DNA of 64,000 nt from Coriaria nepalensis (lineage: Eukaryota > Streptophyta > Magnoliopsida > Cucurbitales > Coriariaceae): assembly GCA_027186245.1 (NCBI GenBank), contig CP114484.1, positions 10,798,001-10,862,000 on the forward strand, written 5' to 3'. The notes beneath the pieces are model-generated. The model worked only from the letters and a program-made list of their open reading frames with translations, searched no databases and was not told the origin of the DNA. Below are positions 35,864 through 52,651 of the stretch, piece by piece. The position numbers and the translations under genes were made by a program. Every line of letters starts with the position of its first letter. Positions within the stretch are counted from its first letter, which is position 1.

Positions 35864-36277
35864 CTAGATCAGAAGTGTCGCCGCCGTGAAGAGAACGGCG
35901 GCTACAGATCCTGCACCGATAGCTCTGCTCAAGGCTGCGTCATTTCCAGGGGATGTAGGAGCCAATGACGGACTATGTGCGATATTTGTAGGCGGAATCG
36001 GAGACGGAGAGGTCGAAGGAGTTGGTGTGGCGGTAGGCGGATCAGGAGGAGAGCTGATCGGTCCGGGCACGGCGGAAGGTGTTGGCGCTGATACCACTAC
36101 AGGAGCTGGAGCCGACGCTCTTGAGGAGGGGCTTGAAGCTGGAGTAACGGCGCTTGGAGATGGCGCCGTTGGAGATTTTGTTGGAGAAGCATGCGGTGCC
36201 GCTCCCGGAGCCTGAGCTCCCGCGGAGAGAGCGACGAGAACAAGTAGCGTAACGAATACCAGAGCTGAGGACGCCAT
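35864..36277 (-). CDS. classical arabinogalactan protein (AGP)
   Basis: Intronless, 137 aa. It has the three AGP parts: an N-terminal signal peptide (MASSALVFVTLLVLVALSAG, cleavage near AGA-QA), a central region of about 90 residues made largely of Ala-Pro, Ser-Pro and Thr-Pro dipeptides that would be hydroxylated and O-glycosylated, and a hydrophobic C-terminus (AIGAGSVAAVLFTAATLLI) preceded by small residues, as in a GPI-anchor signal. Classical AGPs are cell-surface proteoglycans acting in wall properties and signalling. The complementary strand also shows a long Gly/Ala/Glu-rich open frame, which is the usual shadow of a Pro/Ser/Ala-rich gene. Confidence 0.88.
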   Translation of the reverse strand: MASSALVFVTLLVLVALSAGAQAPGAAPHASPTKSPTAPSPSAVTPASSPSSRASAPAPVVVSAPTPSAVPGPISSPPDPPTATPTPSTSPSPIPPTNIAHSPSLAPTSPGNDAALSRAIGAGSVAAVLFTAATLLI

Positions 36278-38187
36278 TACTGTAAACTAGCTAGCTAGTA
36301 CAGTAGTACTGACAATTGAGACTGAGTGATCTAGAGAGAGAAGAATAAGGCGACAGGGAAGACTAAAGAGAGAGTGGAGGGAGAACCGCAAAGCTGAAAG
36401 TGAGAGAAAATGTGTATATATAATTTATAATATATATTTTAAATTGTTTATATTATTTATAATTATAATAAAATTTAATACGTATAAAACATGGGCATGC
36501 AAGAAAAGTTAATCGGGACTTGGGAGCGGGGTGAATAGAAAGGAACCAGGTGGTGGTTTTCTAAATTCATGTAAAGCCCCATTTAGCACCAGAAAATGGA
36601 GAGCTTGTCTGTTTATGGCAATGATGCGCAAACAGCCATATTAGATGATAATAGCCTGTCCTAACGATTATAGATATCCTTATCCAAACGTACAGCTTTG
36701 AGATTCCACAATTTATAAGAAATTCAAGTGTTTTCCAGCTCTTTGATCATCTTTATTGGGCTCAGCTACAGAAAAATGGTAATCTAGGCCCACAATAATG
36801 GCTAAAAGGCAAAAGCAGGCATCGTAAGATTTGCACGTTTCAAGGCTCATTTTGCCACATAAACACACACGAATGACGAATCTCAAAGAAAACTTTCTTT
36901 GCCCAGTGGGCACACATGCTAGAAACTTGACTCACTGGAATCACTTTGAAGAGTAGTAGGACATCAAAAATTTAAACTTGTCATGGGATGGAATTCGATC
37001 TCGACTGCTCGATTATTTCTTCTCGAGATGGGTTACTTGTTGTATGAAAGATTCTAAATACATTAGCTTTTAGAAGAATTGATGAAAAGGGAGCTATATT
37101 ATAGGTGCTGCCAATGCCGGGAACACCATCTCCGACAATGTCATTAGGAGACTCGGGATTGGTGTCAACCTGTTGTTATAAGACAGGAAATGAAGAACCT
37201 GTCATATGGCTAGGGTCCAATCTAAATACTGATAATTTGGATCTAATGCAAAGTACGGTTATAATGATGATCTATGAAAATCGACAGGCAAGAGACGCAG
37301 TGTTAACTAACCACACGAAACCATTTTCTCTGGGCGGATGGAGCAGGTACTGAAGCTTTAACAAAATAGTCATGACAATTGAATGCCAAGTAGATGTCTC
37401 TCCATTCACATTTCTTATAATTATCCAAATTTCTCCTTTCTCGCTGATATTACTTTTTTTTTTATTTATTTTTTATTTTTTACTTTTTCTTGCCAAAGGA
37501 GCTTTATTACTAGGTTACGAAAAGCGTCCATATTGCTTCAAATGGAAGGTATAGAAATAGTCAAACAATAGTAGCATGTGGCCGTGTTTAATTGCAAAAT
37601 ACAAAATACAAAAATGCGGTGCAGTGTGCATCGCCAAATTTTGGTACGGTACCGTGCCAAAACCATACTGTGCACATATACAGCTTCACTTCCACTAGGG
37701 GTATGCAAATAATTTGTCAGGAGTTTGAATGTCACAGGAAAAAAAGACTTACTCTGCTCTTCTACCGGCTTTTACTCAAAGAATGTCATTATCTGGCATT
37801 GGCAAAGATTTGGGCCGATGGTATCACCTATGTGAGATACAAGATATACTTTCATAACTCATAAGTTGATTATAATGGGAAAGCGCAGATAGGAGCAAGG
37901 GATTAGAAACAGGTACAATAATTCACATGATATATGCCTATCCTATATGGCTAAAGAGACATGCAAGGGTGTGTATGAACTACGAAACTAAATCAGTAAG
38001 GAAAAAGGCAGCAGAGGATCAATGATCCTTACCTTGGACATAAGGTCGAGCTGCCTGCAGGTGAAACTAATCAGAAGTTACAAAACACAGAAAAAAGAAG
38101 TGGCTGCAAACCGGTAACTGTTAAACTGATAGAATTCACTTGAATTATTGATCTATAACCACCCAAGCAATAATATATCTGCAGACC
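36278..38187. other. 1.9-kb intergenic region
   Basis: Upstream sequence of the AGP gene (36278-36700) includes a CT/GA-rich leader. At 37105-37353 (+) an 82-codon frame follows an acceptor-like TTATAG, but it starts with GTG and matches no family I know. A T-rich tract spans 37448-37490. No gene is supported. Confidence 0.45.
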
Positions 38188-41100
38188 CTATTTAATTGCA
38201 GAAGATGCTGAGGACGCTGCTGCATCTGCTATTAAGGCAACAGGTTGGCGGGCCTGGAGGCAAGCCCCTATATCAAATGGATGCAACCCAGATCCATCAA
38301 AAAGAAGATTAACGCCAGGGAGTATCACTTCTCGGCTGTCCGTTTCATCAGGGTCAGCTTTCGTCATATTAATAGAGGTGTTTTCTTCAATTGGTCTTGT
38401 GGCAGCTTCATAAACTGGGGCAAGAGCATATGATCTACAAATATTATTCAGATGGTTCAGTATTTGTCAATAATAAGAGCAAGTGGACTCATCATCAAAA
38501 CTGTTCGTCAAACTAAAATCCAGCAAATGCAACATATAAATGAGAAGAGATTAACACGGACCTAAGAATGCTACCATCAAAACTCAGAACTTCAGTTCGA
38601 CAGCGATGTCGATTAGCAAGCTTTAATCTTTGATGCTCACCCGTGGCACCGGAAATCGGTGAAGAAGGGTCTACAAGTGGATTCCACCTTCCACTTGCAA
38701 AGTTCACAAGTTGACGAGATGATTCTTTTGTTTGCTCCTTTTGATAAAGAAGTTTTGCAGCGGGACCCGTTGCATGATACTCTGCACAAATATCACGCAA
38801 CTGCTTCCGCAATGCTTGCATTCCATCGCGGTGCTCATTAAGTGAATCTGCTTGAAGTAATCCAGATGAGACCACCCTCTTACAGATAGTATCACACAAT
38901 TTTGGACTAAAAAGTGGCATCCCAAATTCCACACTCAATGGGACCCAATCATACATCTTGTCACCAGTTGAAAAGTCTTCTTCTTCTTTTTCTGTATAAA
39001 GCTTTAGTAGGCGAATATAACCAACTGTCCAAAGTTCTGGCTTTTTTGCCAAAGAAGTTAACAGGGACTTAACTTTCGACCTGTCCTCTTCTGATAGTCC
39101 CAATTCCTCCCCAATTTGAGCAATTGAGCCATCAGAATTCTTCAAGGGCAATGGAATATCGAAAGAGATGGTTCTTCCAGATTCATCTAGATCATAACGA
39201 CTGAGGGGCTGCACCAGCACAGCTGAGTATTTAAGAAGTGAATTTAAACAATGTAACAGAATACCTCCCTTTACCAAGTTCCCTTCAAATTTTCCACCTA
39301 AACCCCCAATTGTAGCGCCATCCCAAGACCATATAAGGGCTTTCTCACAGCCTGCCAATGGAGCAGGAAGCATGCGTAAACATTGTCCTTTCATTAGAAC
39401 AACTGATATGGGCCCGCTAGCCACAGTTGAATAGAAAACCAGTTTCATCCAAGGGGTCATACATGAATAAGAGGGAGGGCCAAAATGAACCGGACCTGAC
39501 GGTCCAGGAAGAATTGATGAGTGAGGAAGAGGAACTATAGACATAACAATATCATAGTCACGACAAAACAGCCTATCTAAAGTTGAAGGCGCAAGGGAAG
39601 CTAAGCTTTCACAGCGGAGAATATCAACTCGATATTTCTTTTTCTTTTTCGACAATTCTCTTCCAACATCTAACCCATCCACTTGCAACTGTTTGTCATC
39701 ATTCTGGGAATCGGGGTCCAACTCAGAGATCTGCCTAGCGCAATTGCTATTATCTATCAAAGTATCAGAACTTATCTTATCATCAGTATTGCCATTAGCA
39801 GCTTCATCAAAAGTAGAACCTTCCTCAGGCATTTTTGCACTTCTGGAATCATCATTATTCGGCTGGGCTTCCTCCACAGCATCATGTTCTGAGTTGTCAT
39901 TTCGAGTGATTTCAGCCACCAAGGCCCTAGGTTCATCATTTTTTGAAGCTTCTTCACCTGGTGTATTAAAGACTTCCTCCACCTCGGTAGGTACTCCGCC
40001 TGAAAGCAGACATTCTAGAGCACAACAGAGGCTAGATGCATGATTCGCAAATTCCTGCAATTCTCCCTCAAATTTTGCTCCCTCTAAGGTACTTAGATCT
40101 TTGCAAAGGTCTGCAATGCTAGCATAGCCCAATTTCCCAGCTTCATATAGGGTTACTGCATGGGATTTCAATCCTGATAAAACATTTGAAAACAAGAAAC
40201 TTCATCAGGATACAATGGTCAGCGTGTATATGTTATTGAAGAAAGACTAATTCTTTGAGACATGTAAAAGGACAAACCTGGTGAAACAGAACCCATCATG
40301 AGATAAGATGTTATATTAGCATCAACAACAAAAGCAACCCGAGTGTGGGCAGAAACTGTTCCAGCCCCTGAAACATCCCCTTGCTGGGAAACATCATTAT
40401 CACTAAGCATGTTTGATAAGCCCAAACTAGAATTGGCAGCATCTTCATCACCAAGACTGGCCCTGGGAGAATTAGGTATACTTGTATCTCGAAGAATTGA
40501 TGCTGGATCAATTAATTTTACGGCCCACCCCAATCTACACGCGAAGGATGCAGCAGCCTGGAGCTGAGAAAGGTCAGCCTGTAACGTCGTTGCCAGTTCA
40601 GCAACAGTTGAATTTTCATTTGAAACAACAAAAACTGCATAGAGTAACCTGAATAATGGATTAAGTGAAGTAAGACTAAGCATAGCGTAATAAAATCAGA
40701 ATAAAAATTAAGACAATATTAAATAATTGCCTTACTCCTCTATAGGGTCTTCATATGACTGCTCCCTGTTGGAAACAAAGCCTTCAAGCCTGGAAACTGA
40801 AACACTAAAAAATATAAATGTCTCGAGCAAGGTGGTATTTTGCTCAAACAAGTGTCAATAACACCCACTATTATTAGACTTATCTTAGTAAGGGCTGGCA
40901 TAAGGCCCATATGCTTAAAGAAACAATTTATTGTACATAATATCCGACCAGCTCATGTTTGCAGCTCTCTGGTCAATGTATTACTAAAATTTAGCTTAGA
41001 TGCATTGGTCTATAATGGAAAGAATCAGGAAAAGGGAGTCTTTCAACTATGTGGGATGTCCATAGAAACATAAGCTTAAGCATCTAGAAGACATATATGC

Positions 41101-43145
41101 TAACTGAACAGGTAGAACTTCTGACATATGCTAGTCGCTGAAAAAAAATGGTAACAAAACATAAAACTCCCAACTATTTATTTTAGCTAGACCCAAAAAA
41201 AAAAACGATCTATCTGAGCATAGACCACTGACCTTTAAAACGATCATCAGCATAAACTGGAACATCAAAGTAGATTAATCCCCTTCTGTAAAGACCCTTT
41301 ACAATGTCGGGGTCAAAGAGAATAAATGAATTTACCTCCTCCTTACAAATTTTATCAATTGTCGCCATTTCTTCTTCAGAGAGTTTCTGAACAGCAGACA
41401 GTAGTGTTAGCTTACATAAAATTAGTTGAAATTTGGCCAGAAAGAAAATGAATATATTTTTGTGCTTGCTCATATATCTGATAGAGCCAAGGAAACTTGT
41501 TCTGGTGCATATTGATTTATTAATTGAAATCACAACAACAAAGGATCAATTAAAACACACCTTAAATTCTTCCAAGGTAAAGTTCACAAGGCATACTCCC
41601 CACCATGGTTCAATGGCAAAATCTACAGGCTGTGTAGGTAAAAGTTCCTTCGCGATTGACTTATTCAGCTTCCACATAATTTTCTGGATAGCTCCAAATG
41701 GAGCAAACAATGGGTAACTCAGTATATAAAAATAAATATAAATAAAGAAAGACCAACAAACCATCTTCAAAATAGTGAGCTTAACTTAATCTTCAGATAG
41801 AAGAATTTAAATAGCCACCATAAATTGAGAAAATAACAAAATAAATTATTGGATACTAATAAAATCTTTCCAATAAAATTAGTCCACAGCATGCCAAAAA
41901 TGAACACAAGAAAAATGGATGCAATAATTGCTATTTGCATTTTGCACTGTAAATGCAAATGCTTTCATCTTTCTGTGTCTAAAGTTTGATAATTGCATGT
42001 GGTCACTCTACTCCAGTACCTTAGATCTGCACTTGTTCATAATATCAATGAACTCATTTCTCCCGATCCCAGTCAACCGTAAAGCATCTGCAGCACTGAA
42101 ATTGGGAATGCTGTCATAAGGTTGCTCTGCAAGCAACAAAATACACAAGAAACGTGGATGTTAGAAAACAATACCCAAAAGAACCACACGACAAATCATC
42201 AAACAGTTCGGATGTAAGTTGAAAGAAGGCTACTACCATTTTTCATGACCTCGAATATCATATCACAGTAGTATCTGAAAGGTGACACCCTCATTACACG
42301 GCAAACATACTCCACAAGATGATAGGGGAAAAGCTGCAAGTAAAATGTCAATGAATTTAAATATAATGTTAATTGTTAAAAGAAAAGCGCTCTAGAGGCA
42401 GTATGGAGTAGGTTTTCTTTCTACTCTTTGGATTATCAGATAATTTAGGATTGCAAAAACACGGAACCTCCAAGGCTACGCTCATTTCTTCTATCTATCT
42501 TATGCAATACCCATAAAAGATGGGAGAAACGTTTAGCTTTGGACAGCAAGTCAAAAAAATTTCTAATTGACTCATTTTTTCTTTTTCCGCCGAGGAGGGC
42601 AGGAGAGAAACGGGAAGATGAAACCAGAACAGAACTTTCAACAGCATAAGAAACTCACGAAGAAATATACTCACTAAAAAAAAAAATTCAAAATAGTGTT
42701 TCATGAGAAACGTATGACATAAATCAGTTTCAACATACTGCTAGGTTCTTTCTAAGATAGCGCATCATATCTTCATAGTATTCACTTTCTTTGATAACTT
42801 TGCGAGCAAAAGAGGTGTTCCATTGAAGTCTCTTCTTTATGCAGAATTCACCTATCCTGCATGAAATTAACATGAACAGGAAAATTGAAGAAGACAGTGA
42901 AAGAAATTTCGGGAAGTCATGAGAATTGAGCATATATGCAAATATGTGATGCAAGAACTAATCAGTTTTATGAAGAGTAGTCATGGTACAATCACCCGAA
43001 ATAAACAATACCCTAACCTTCTATGCCATTCTTCCTTAGAAGATAATGTCGCTTGGAGCCGTTTTGGGAGACTCTCCCATGGACATTCTTCCTTGATCGC
43101 TTTCAGCAACAGCTGGTCCTCGACTGTAGCCGGAGCGTGCTGCAT
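38188..43145 (-). CDS. FAM91 family protein (FAM91A1 homologue)
   Basis: Ten coding exons on the minus strand: 43145-43018, 42856-42739, 42333-42237, 42126-42020, 41683-41561, 41386-41233, 40796-40736, 40648-40278, 40173-38562 and 38434-38188. The total is 3018 nt, 1005 aa, the length of the single Arabidopsis homologue (At1g35220). The FAM91 N-terminal domain covers about residues 1-320 ([71 protein letters not shown]). A winged-helix-like block [20 protein letters not shown] follows. The C-terminal domain begins at [20 protein letters not shown], is interrupted by an acidic Asn/Asp/Glu-rich linker and a KKKKKY patch, and ends with [18 protein letters not shown]. In animals FAM91A1 binds TBC1D23 and WDR11 in golgin-dependent vesicle capture at the trans-Golgi; a trafficking role in plants is inference. 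An in-frame TAA upstream of the ATG supports the start. Confidence 0.93.
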
Positions 43146-45406
43146 TTCCCGAATCACTTAAACCCTACTTCCTGCAACTAAATCGTAAAATCATAAACAG
43201 ATCCAAGCGATTCACAGTTTCATCCGTCTAGTTAACAGATTTCATGATAAAAGAGCAACTGCAGCCAAAAAAGATACACTAATTAACCGAATTTCATGCT
43301 GCAAAGGTTCAAAATCATGGAAGTGGACACCGAAAGTGTATTCCTAATTGCCGGTGAGCAATTAAGGAAGGCATTTTCAGATATGGGGATCGAATAAGCG
43401 AGGTTTAGTCAGTATAACAATGGCAGCGCCAAGTTTTAGAGATTGAGACTGAAACTTGTGAAAGACTAAACGTACCTGATCTCAGCGTAAAAGATGATGA
43501 GATTGACAAAAGCTAAGATGTTGCAAAAACGCGCGAGATCTGAGCAAGCATAGGAGTGTTGGATTTCTTTTTCATCATTTCTCGAAGGCAGGCATGACTT
43601 GTTTTCCTTATTATTGATGTCCGAAACATTCTACCTCCCGGCATTCAAAGTCCCAAACGGTGTCGTTGATTCCCGGGACCCCCAACAAAAGTCATTAAAT
43701 AGTTGGTCTCACGTCACGTCGTCACGGATTTGGGCCATATTGCAAAAAAAGATTGAAACGAATTTCGGAAAATACAATTGCATTCTGGATTCCTTTACCG
43801 GTCTGGGCCTCTCTCAGTTTTGGGCCGGAAGGGTGCCCAAGTAGTAAGGGTGGTAAATAGAAACTTTGTCGGATTTTTATCCCCTATTTTTCTTAAATAT
43901 AATCTTATTTATTTACTAACTTTTAATCACGATGTAGGAAAAATTAGAAATTTTAGAAATTTTATATATGTTGAAATTAAAAAATAAATTAAATAAAATA
44001 TACTAAGAGAGATAATTATACTTATAAAAATAATTTATTATATAAAATACTGAAGAAAAATTTAATAATTATAATTTATCTATAATTTAAATTCTCTATA
44101 AATAATTATAAATTCCTAACTTATGTATCATTGAAAAGTACATTAATATAAATACGGTACTAAAAATAGATAATACAAAAGTATATAAACTATAAAAACG
44201 AGTCAAAGTGTATTGTCCGACACTGGCACTTCCATATAATAACTCGACCAAAGGTGATTCTATTACAGCATCTCCTTTAAAGACTCAATTCAAAGACTCA
44301 ATTGAAGCATCTCCTTTAAAGAGTTGCCATTAAAGCATATTTTGTGAAAACGGAAAGAGTGTTGAGGGCAATTTAGGGGAAAAAAAAATAGAAAAAAAGT
44401 GAACGTGGCATTTGAAGGAAGGTGATACGTGACATTTAGAGAAGAAAATACTTAAGCGTAAATTTTAATTATTATTGTATAATATGATATATATTATATT
44501 ATATATGGTTTTCGGTTAAAATATTATTTTAGTCCTCCTATTTTTACGATTTTTATATTTTTATCCCTCTATTTTCAATTAATTATATTAATTATATTAT
44601 TTACTTTTTTTTCCTCTTAAATCCTAAGGTCAAAATTTTAAAAAATAAACATAAAAAACTCAAAAAAGGTCCCTAATTTTTAATTTTTCTCTTTTTTTTT
44701 TCTCAAATCAAATTATCCATCATTTTTATCTTAAAACTCAACCATCATGCTGCCCTATTATTTTTCTATTCTTCTCTTTGAATATGAGTCTTGGGTTTTC
44801 GAAATCCAAATTTAAAAAGAGAGAGATCAATATAGGAATAGAATAAGAGAAATAATTAGTGAGTTGATCCGAAAATATGCGACGGTGATTATTGTTTTTA
44901 GGATAAAAATTGTGGATAAGTATTTGGGAAAGGTGATAAAATATTTTGAAAAAAAAAAAAAAACAAGATGAAGGGGAGTTTTTTTAGATTTTTTTACCTT
45001 AAAAATTAAAATAGAAAAGAAATGTAAATATAGGGATGAATATGATTGAATTGAAAATAGAGGGGCGAAAATTAAAAAAATATGAAACTAGGAGGATTGA
45101 AACAGGGGGCGTGCACAGAGAATACCTACTTAACGACCTAAAATTTCCCGTCTTCCTCTTTGTGGAGGCGGGCTTTTCTGGGAGAGTGGGAAAGAAACAG
45201 AAAGTAAGACTAAGAAAGCGAAGCCGGCGCAGACTCCGACCAATTACCAAATAAGTCTTATTACAAATAATTTCGTCTTTCTAGATTGCATAGGATTTGC
45301 GCAATGAGCAGGACTTTAACTGCTTTCTCCTTCGTCACTTCTCAAATGGCAGGAATCCTCGTAGGCTGCTGCTAAAACAGAGCAGATTGGAAAAGGGAAC
45401 TGTTCG
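43146..45406. other. divergent intergenic region between FAM91 and TGT genes
   Basis: The first 400 bp carries the FAM91 5' leader, probably with an intron. From 43860 to 45000 the DNA is AT-rich. A short direct duplication lies at 44266-44323. The section 45090-45406 is likely TGT leader. The opposing open frames at 44999-45254 are shadows of each other and show no family resemblance. Confidence 0.5.
44266..44323 (+). repeat. short direct repeat (AGCATCTCCTTTAAAGA)
   Basis: AGCATCTCCTTTAAAGA occurs at 44267 and again about 39 bp later, and within the unit AAAGACTCAATT is itself repeated. The block is tandemly structured and outside any gene. Confidence 0.7.
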
Positions 45407-49464
<4,058 letters not shown>

Positions 49465-50810
49465 TTGTTCATTAATTGTCTCATGCCGAGGCGTTCGCCA
49501 ATTTTGCTAGACGTGTAGGTGAAAGTTTTGTTTCTCACCCCCCCCCCCCTTTTTTTTCTTTCATTTCGAATGTAACCTTATTCCTTATAGTGATTTAATT
49601 TAGCATTTGTAATTTCCTTTGAACAGTTACAGCAGTAGAAAACAATATGAACTAAAGTTCATGTAACGTTAATCTTTATTTTGTTATGATGTTACGTTAA
49701 CCTTTGATGCCACAATCCTTTCATTAAGGACATTTAGCAGTATCAGATCATTTTACGACTGGATTCCATTCTTTGGATATGAAAAATGTCTTGTATGGTT
49801 ACATCATCATCGATCATTCAGACCGCCGATTATGAAAACAGGCATATCACTTTCCCATCACGAAAAACAATCGTGATGTTCTCAATGCAAATGCTTGGCC
49901 TTTTCCACCGTAGCCATCTAACCAAACTTCAAAGAGGGAGAGATAAGTTAGTGATGTGTGGATGATAAGCTTGATTTTCAACCATTAATTAATGTGGTAT
50001 TTAATTTTGATGGGACTTGGCTTTTGACTCTTAAATTTTATTAATTTTTTTATTAATTTTTTTTATGGTTCAAAACTCTTGCCTTTCTCCTTTTATGGGA
50101 AGATAACTTGACAAATGCCTATCATTTTCATAAAGCCTTCATTTATAATGTCTACCCTTTGATCGTTTGCATGATATCTTGTCACAAAAATAGTACAAGA
50201 CAACCCAAAAAACAAAGAAAAGGAAAACAACGTAATTGGACCTGTTTATTATAGCCATGTTTGTAAGGAAGATAAAATTTTATTTGATGTGTGACCGTAA
50301 AACATATATATATAAGAATTATTTAATTTTTAATTTAAAATTAATTAATAATAAATAAGATACCTATCTTTTTATATATATAGAGTTTTCAAGATAATAT
50401 TTTCGAAGAAAAATATTATACAAATAAGAGATTACTTGAATACTCAGTACCTGTTCAGTCAATCTACAACGTTGAAGGTACGTATTTGTTACTTCGAAGT
50501 AGGGTTCTTACGTAGTCAAACAGACTAATAATAACTACAACAAACCATAGTATAGCATGCAAAAATTATCCCTATCATAATATAGCATATATATATATAT
50601 TATATATATTTAATAAGGTCAATATAAGCAGGATGACTATATCCTAGAGAGAGCTTTGTTTATGCCATATATATATAGCTTGCTGAATTGTGATGATTAG
50701 ACGATGCTTGGAGCTTTGATATTACTTCTCATCTTCTTCCTATAATTATAGCAAGTTATCATTCTCGCTAGCTTCTCTACTTAGAATCAGGTTCTAATTC
50801 CTTTTCAGCC
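49465..50810. other. intergenic region between TGT and HD-Zip genes
   Basis: 3' UTR of the TGT gene, a C-run followed by a T-run at 49538-49557, and AT-rich sequence with short TATA repeats at 50587-50608. The leader of the HD-Zip gene is the last ~150 bp. No other gene is seen. Confidence 0.5.
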
Positions 50811-51691
50811 ATGAATAAGAGCTTTCCCAGCTCAGATTCTTTACCTTCTACCATCTCCATTTTCCCTTCTCAAGGTAAATAACTAATCTACATGCTAATT
50901 AAAACCCATTTACTAAATTTGATTTGTGCGTGTTTTAAAGAAGGTTAATATCTTCTTATTTGTGTTTGTTTTTTAGAGGAAAATATCTCAAAGAACATCA
51001 TTCATGGCTACAGTGCAGAGTTTGAGGTAATGTTGGATTGTTTAGATCAAGAAGAAGCTGATGACTTGATAAACTGTAGGAAGAAAAAGAGACTGAGTTT
51101 GCATCAAGTGAAGGCCTTGGAAACAAGATTTGAAGAGGAAAACAGGCTCGAGCCGGATCGAAAAGTGAAAATAGCCGCAGAATTAGGCTTGCAGCCAAGA
51201 CAAATTGCTATTTGGTTCCAAAATCGTCGAGCTCGATGGAAAACTAAGCAATTGGAGAGAGATTATGGGGTGCTGAAAGCTAATTATGATGCCTTAAAGC
51301 TTAATTATGACCATCTTGAACAAGAGAAAGCTTCTCTTACCGCAAAGGTACATAAATCAAATTTATGTGTACAATCTTTGTTTTAGTCAACTTTCCTTAG
51401 GAAACTAATCATGCATTTGACGAACTAATGCAGGTAATAGAGCTGAGAGAAGAGTTAATTAGCAGAGAGCTGATTACCGGTACTCACTCTGTTGCCATAG
51501 AAGAGGAAAACCCAGTTTTGAAAGATGGAGCATCTTATTATGACGGCGATTTTCATGAAGGAGTTCTCAAAGAAGACGAGGATATAATGAAATCTTTAGT
51601 TAGTTTAGATGGGTCTGCATGTGTGATGACGAGGAGTTGGTTTCAGTTAACGAATCTAGAGCAGTGTATGTTGTTTAACAGAGCAGAGTAG
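50811..51691 (+). CDS. HD-Zip class I transcription factor
   Basis: Three coding exons: 50811-50874, 50977-51347 and 51434-51691, giving 230 aa. The homeodomain is at about 56-112, with [38 protein letters not shown] and recognition helix [17 protein letters not shown] leucine zipper follows directly, [20 protein letters not shown] and then [19 protein letters not shown], with Leu at seven-residue spacing. Absence of a CPSCE motif and of a START domain excludes classes II, III and IV, and the KKKRL entry with [20 protein letters not shown] fits class I, near the ATHB5/6/16 type. Such factors bind CAATNATTG pseudopalindromes and mediate ABA, light or drought responses. The protein is shorter than many class I members; the C-terminus is acidic and ends in a short aromatic segment ([10 protein letters not shown]). 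Confidence 0.9.
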
Positions 51692-51721
51692 AAGAAGAAG
51701 AAGAAGAAGAAGAAGAAGAAA
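51688..51721 (+). repeat. (GAA)n microsatellite in the HD-Zip 3' UTR
   Basis: About ten GAA units run from the stop codon of the HD-Zip gene into its 3' UTR. Confidence 0.9.
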
Positions 51722-51936
51722 AGCCATGCAATTTCTTCTCTTCAGTTGATCAAGCTCCCTCTCTGCACCAGTAAAATTATTGTATTCAAAATTCAAATAG
51801 CGATTGTTAGCAATCATGTGGTTTGATGATTGAGAGTAGAATAAATTTTGTGAACTTTATAAGTTTGACATTTTTGTAGAGATAATTTGTCACTTGCATG
51901 TACAAGTAAGAATTTAATGGAGGCTTTTTTAGCTTA

Positions 51937-52206
51937 TTACTCCTCCACTGTGAATTTACCAGACGACTCTGGACCAAATTTTCTTACATTAGATTTGTAG
52001 TCCATGTGGTTTGAGATTGGATCCGTTTTAATTTTCATATAAAATTTAGATGGATCGGTATCACTTTCAACAGAAACGTTGAAGTCGCTATCAACTTTGT
52101 GTACATGAGGAAAATCAGATTTGGAAAAGTTGCTTTTAGGAGTCGCAATACACTCCCAGTCTAATTTGGCGGTGGTTGATTGGTCTGAGTCATTGTAGGA
52201 TGAAAT
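51937..52206 (-). other. orphan open frame of 89 codons, possible terminal exon of a gene remnant
   Basis: On the minus strand a frame is open from a CTAG acceptor-like border at 52207 to a TAA at 51937, with no ATG at its head. The composition is protein-like and acidic: SSYNDSDQSTTAKLDWECI, PKSNFSKSDFPHVHKVDSDF and SVESDTDPSKFYMKIKTDP. I do not recognise a family. It lies between the HD-Zip gene and a copia fragment, so it may be the last exon of a gene broken by the insertion. It could also be a chance frame. Confidence 0.35.
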
Positions 52207-52651
52207 CTAGACGCCGTGTAAGTCATCGTTTTGGTTGATGGAAATAAAATCATTTTGAATTGGATTCCAAATGAACTAGTTATTAGAGAATTAGTTTCAT
52301 TTATTTCTTACAATAAAGGGACATTGGTGTCATTTTTTTGTTTGTTATTCCTTAGCAATTTTCATTGTAAGATTTTCTTGACATTGATTATTATGTGTCG
52401 AATAGTGTGGCATCTTTTGTCATATGGTCGGATGCATCGGAGTCTGTAATCTATAGAACTATTTTTTTCTTATTTTACAGTGAGAGCACTCGAGTAATTA
52501 CCTTTTTGTACTAATGTTCTTGTTCCAATTGTATTGTTGGCCATATTTTGCTGTAAAATCATCTTGTACAGTGCTTTTAGTTGTTCCTTGCTAAATAGGC
52601 TGGATTCAGTGTACGGAGATCCTTTATCATCTTGTACAGTGCTTTTCTAGG
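52207..52651. other. stretch upstream of the copia fragment
   Basis: No recognised coding sequence. CATCTTGTACAGTGCTTTT appears twice (about 52560 and 52628), a short direct repeat that may reflect insertion or deletion in the element. Confidence 0.45.

Noticed and set aside
35886..36215. 109-codon Gly/Ala/Glu-rich plus open frame
   Set aside because: It is the complement of the Pro/Ser/Ala-rich arabinogalactan gene, a usual composition artefact.
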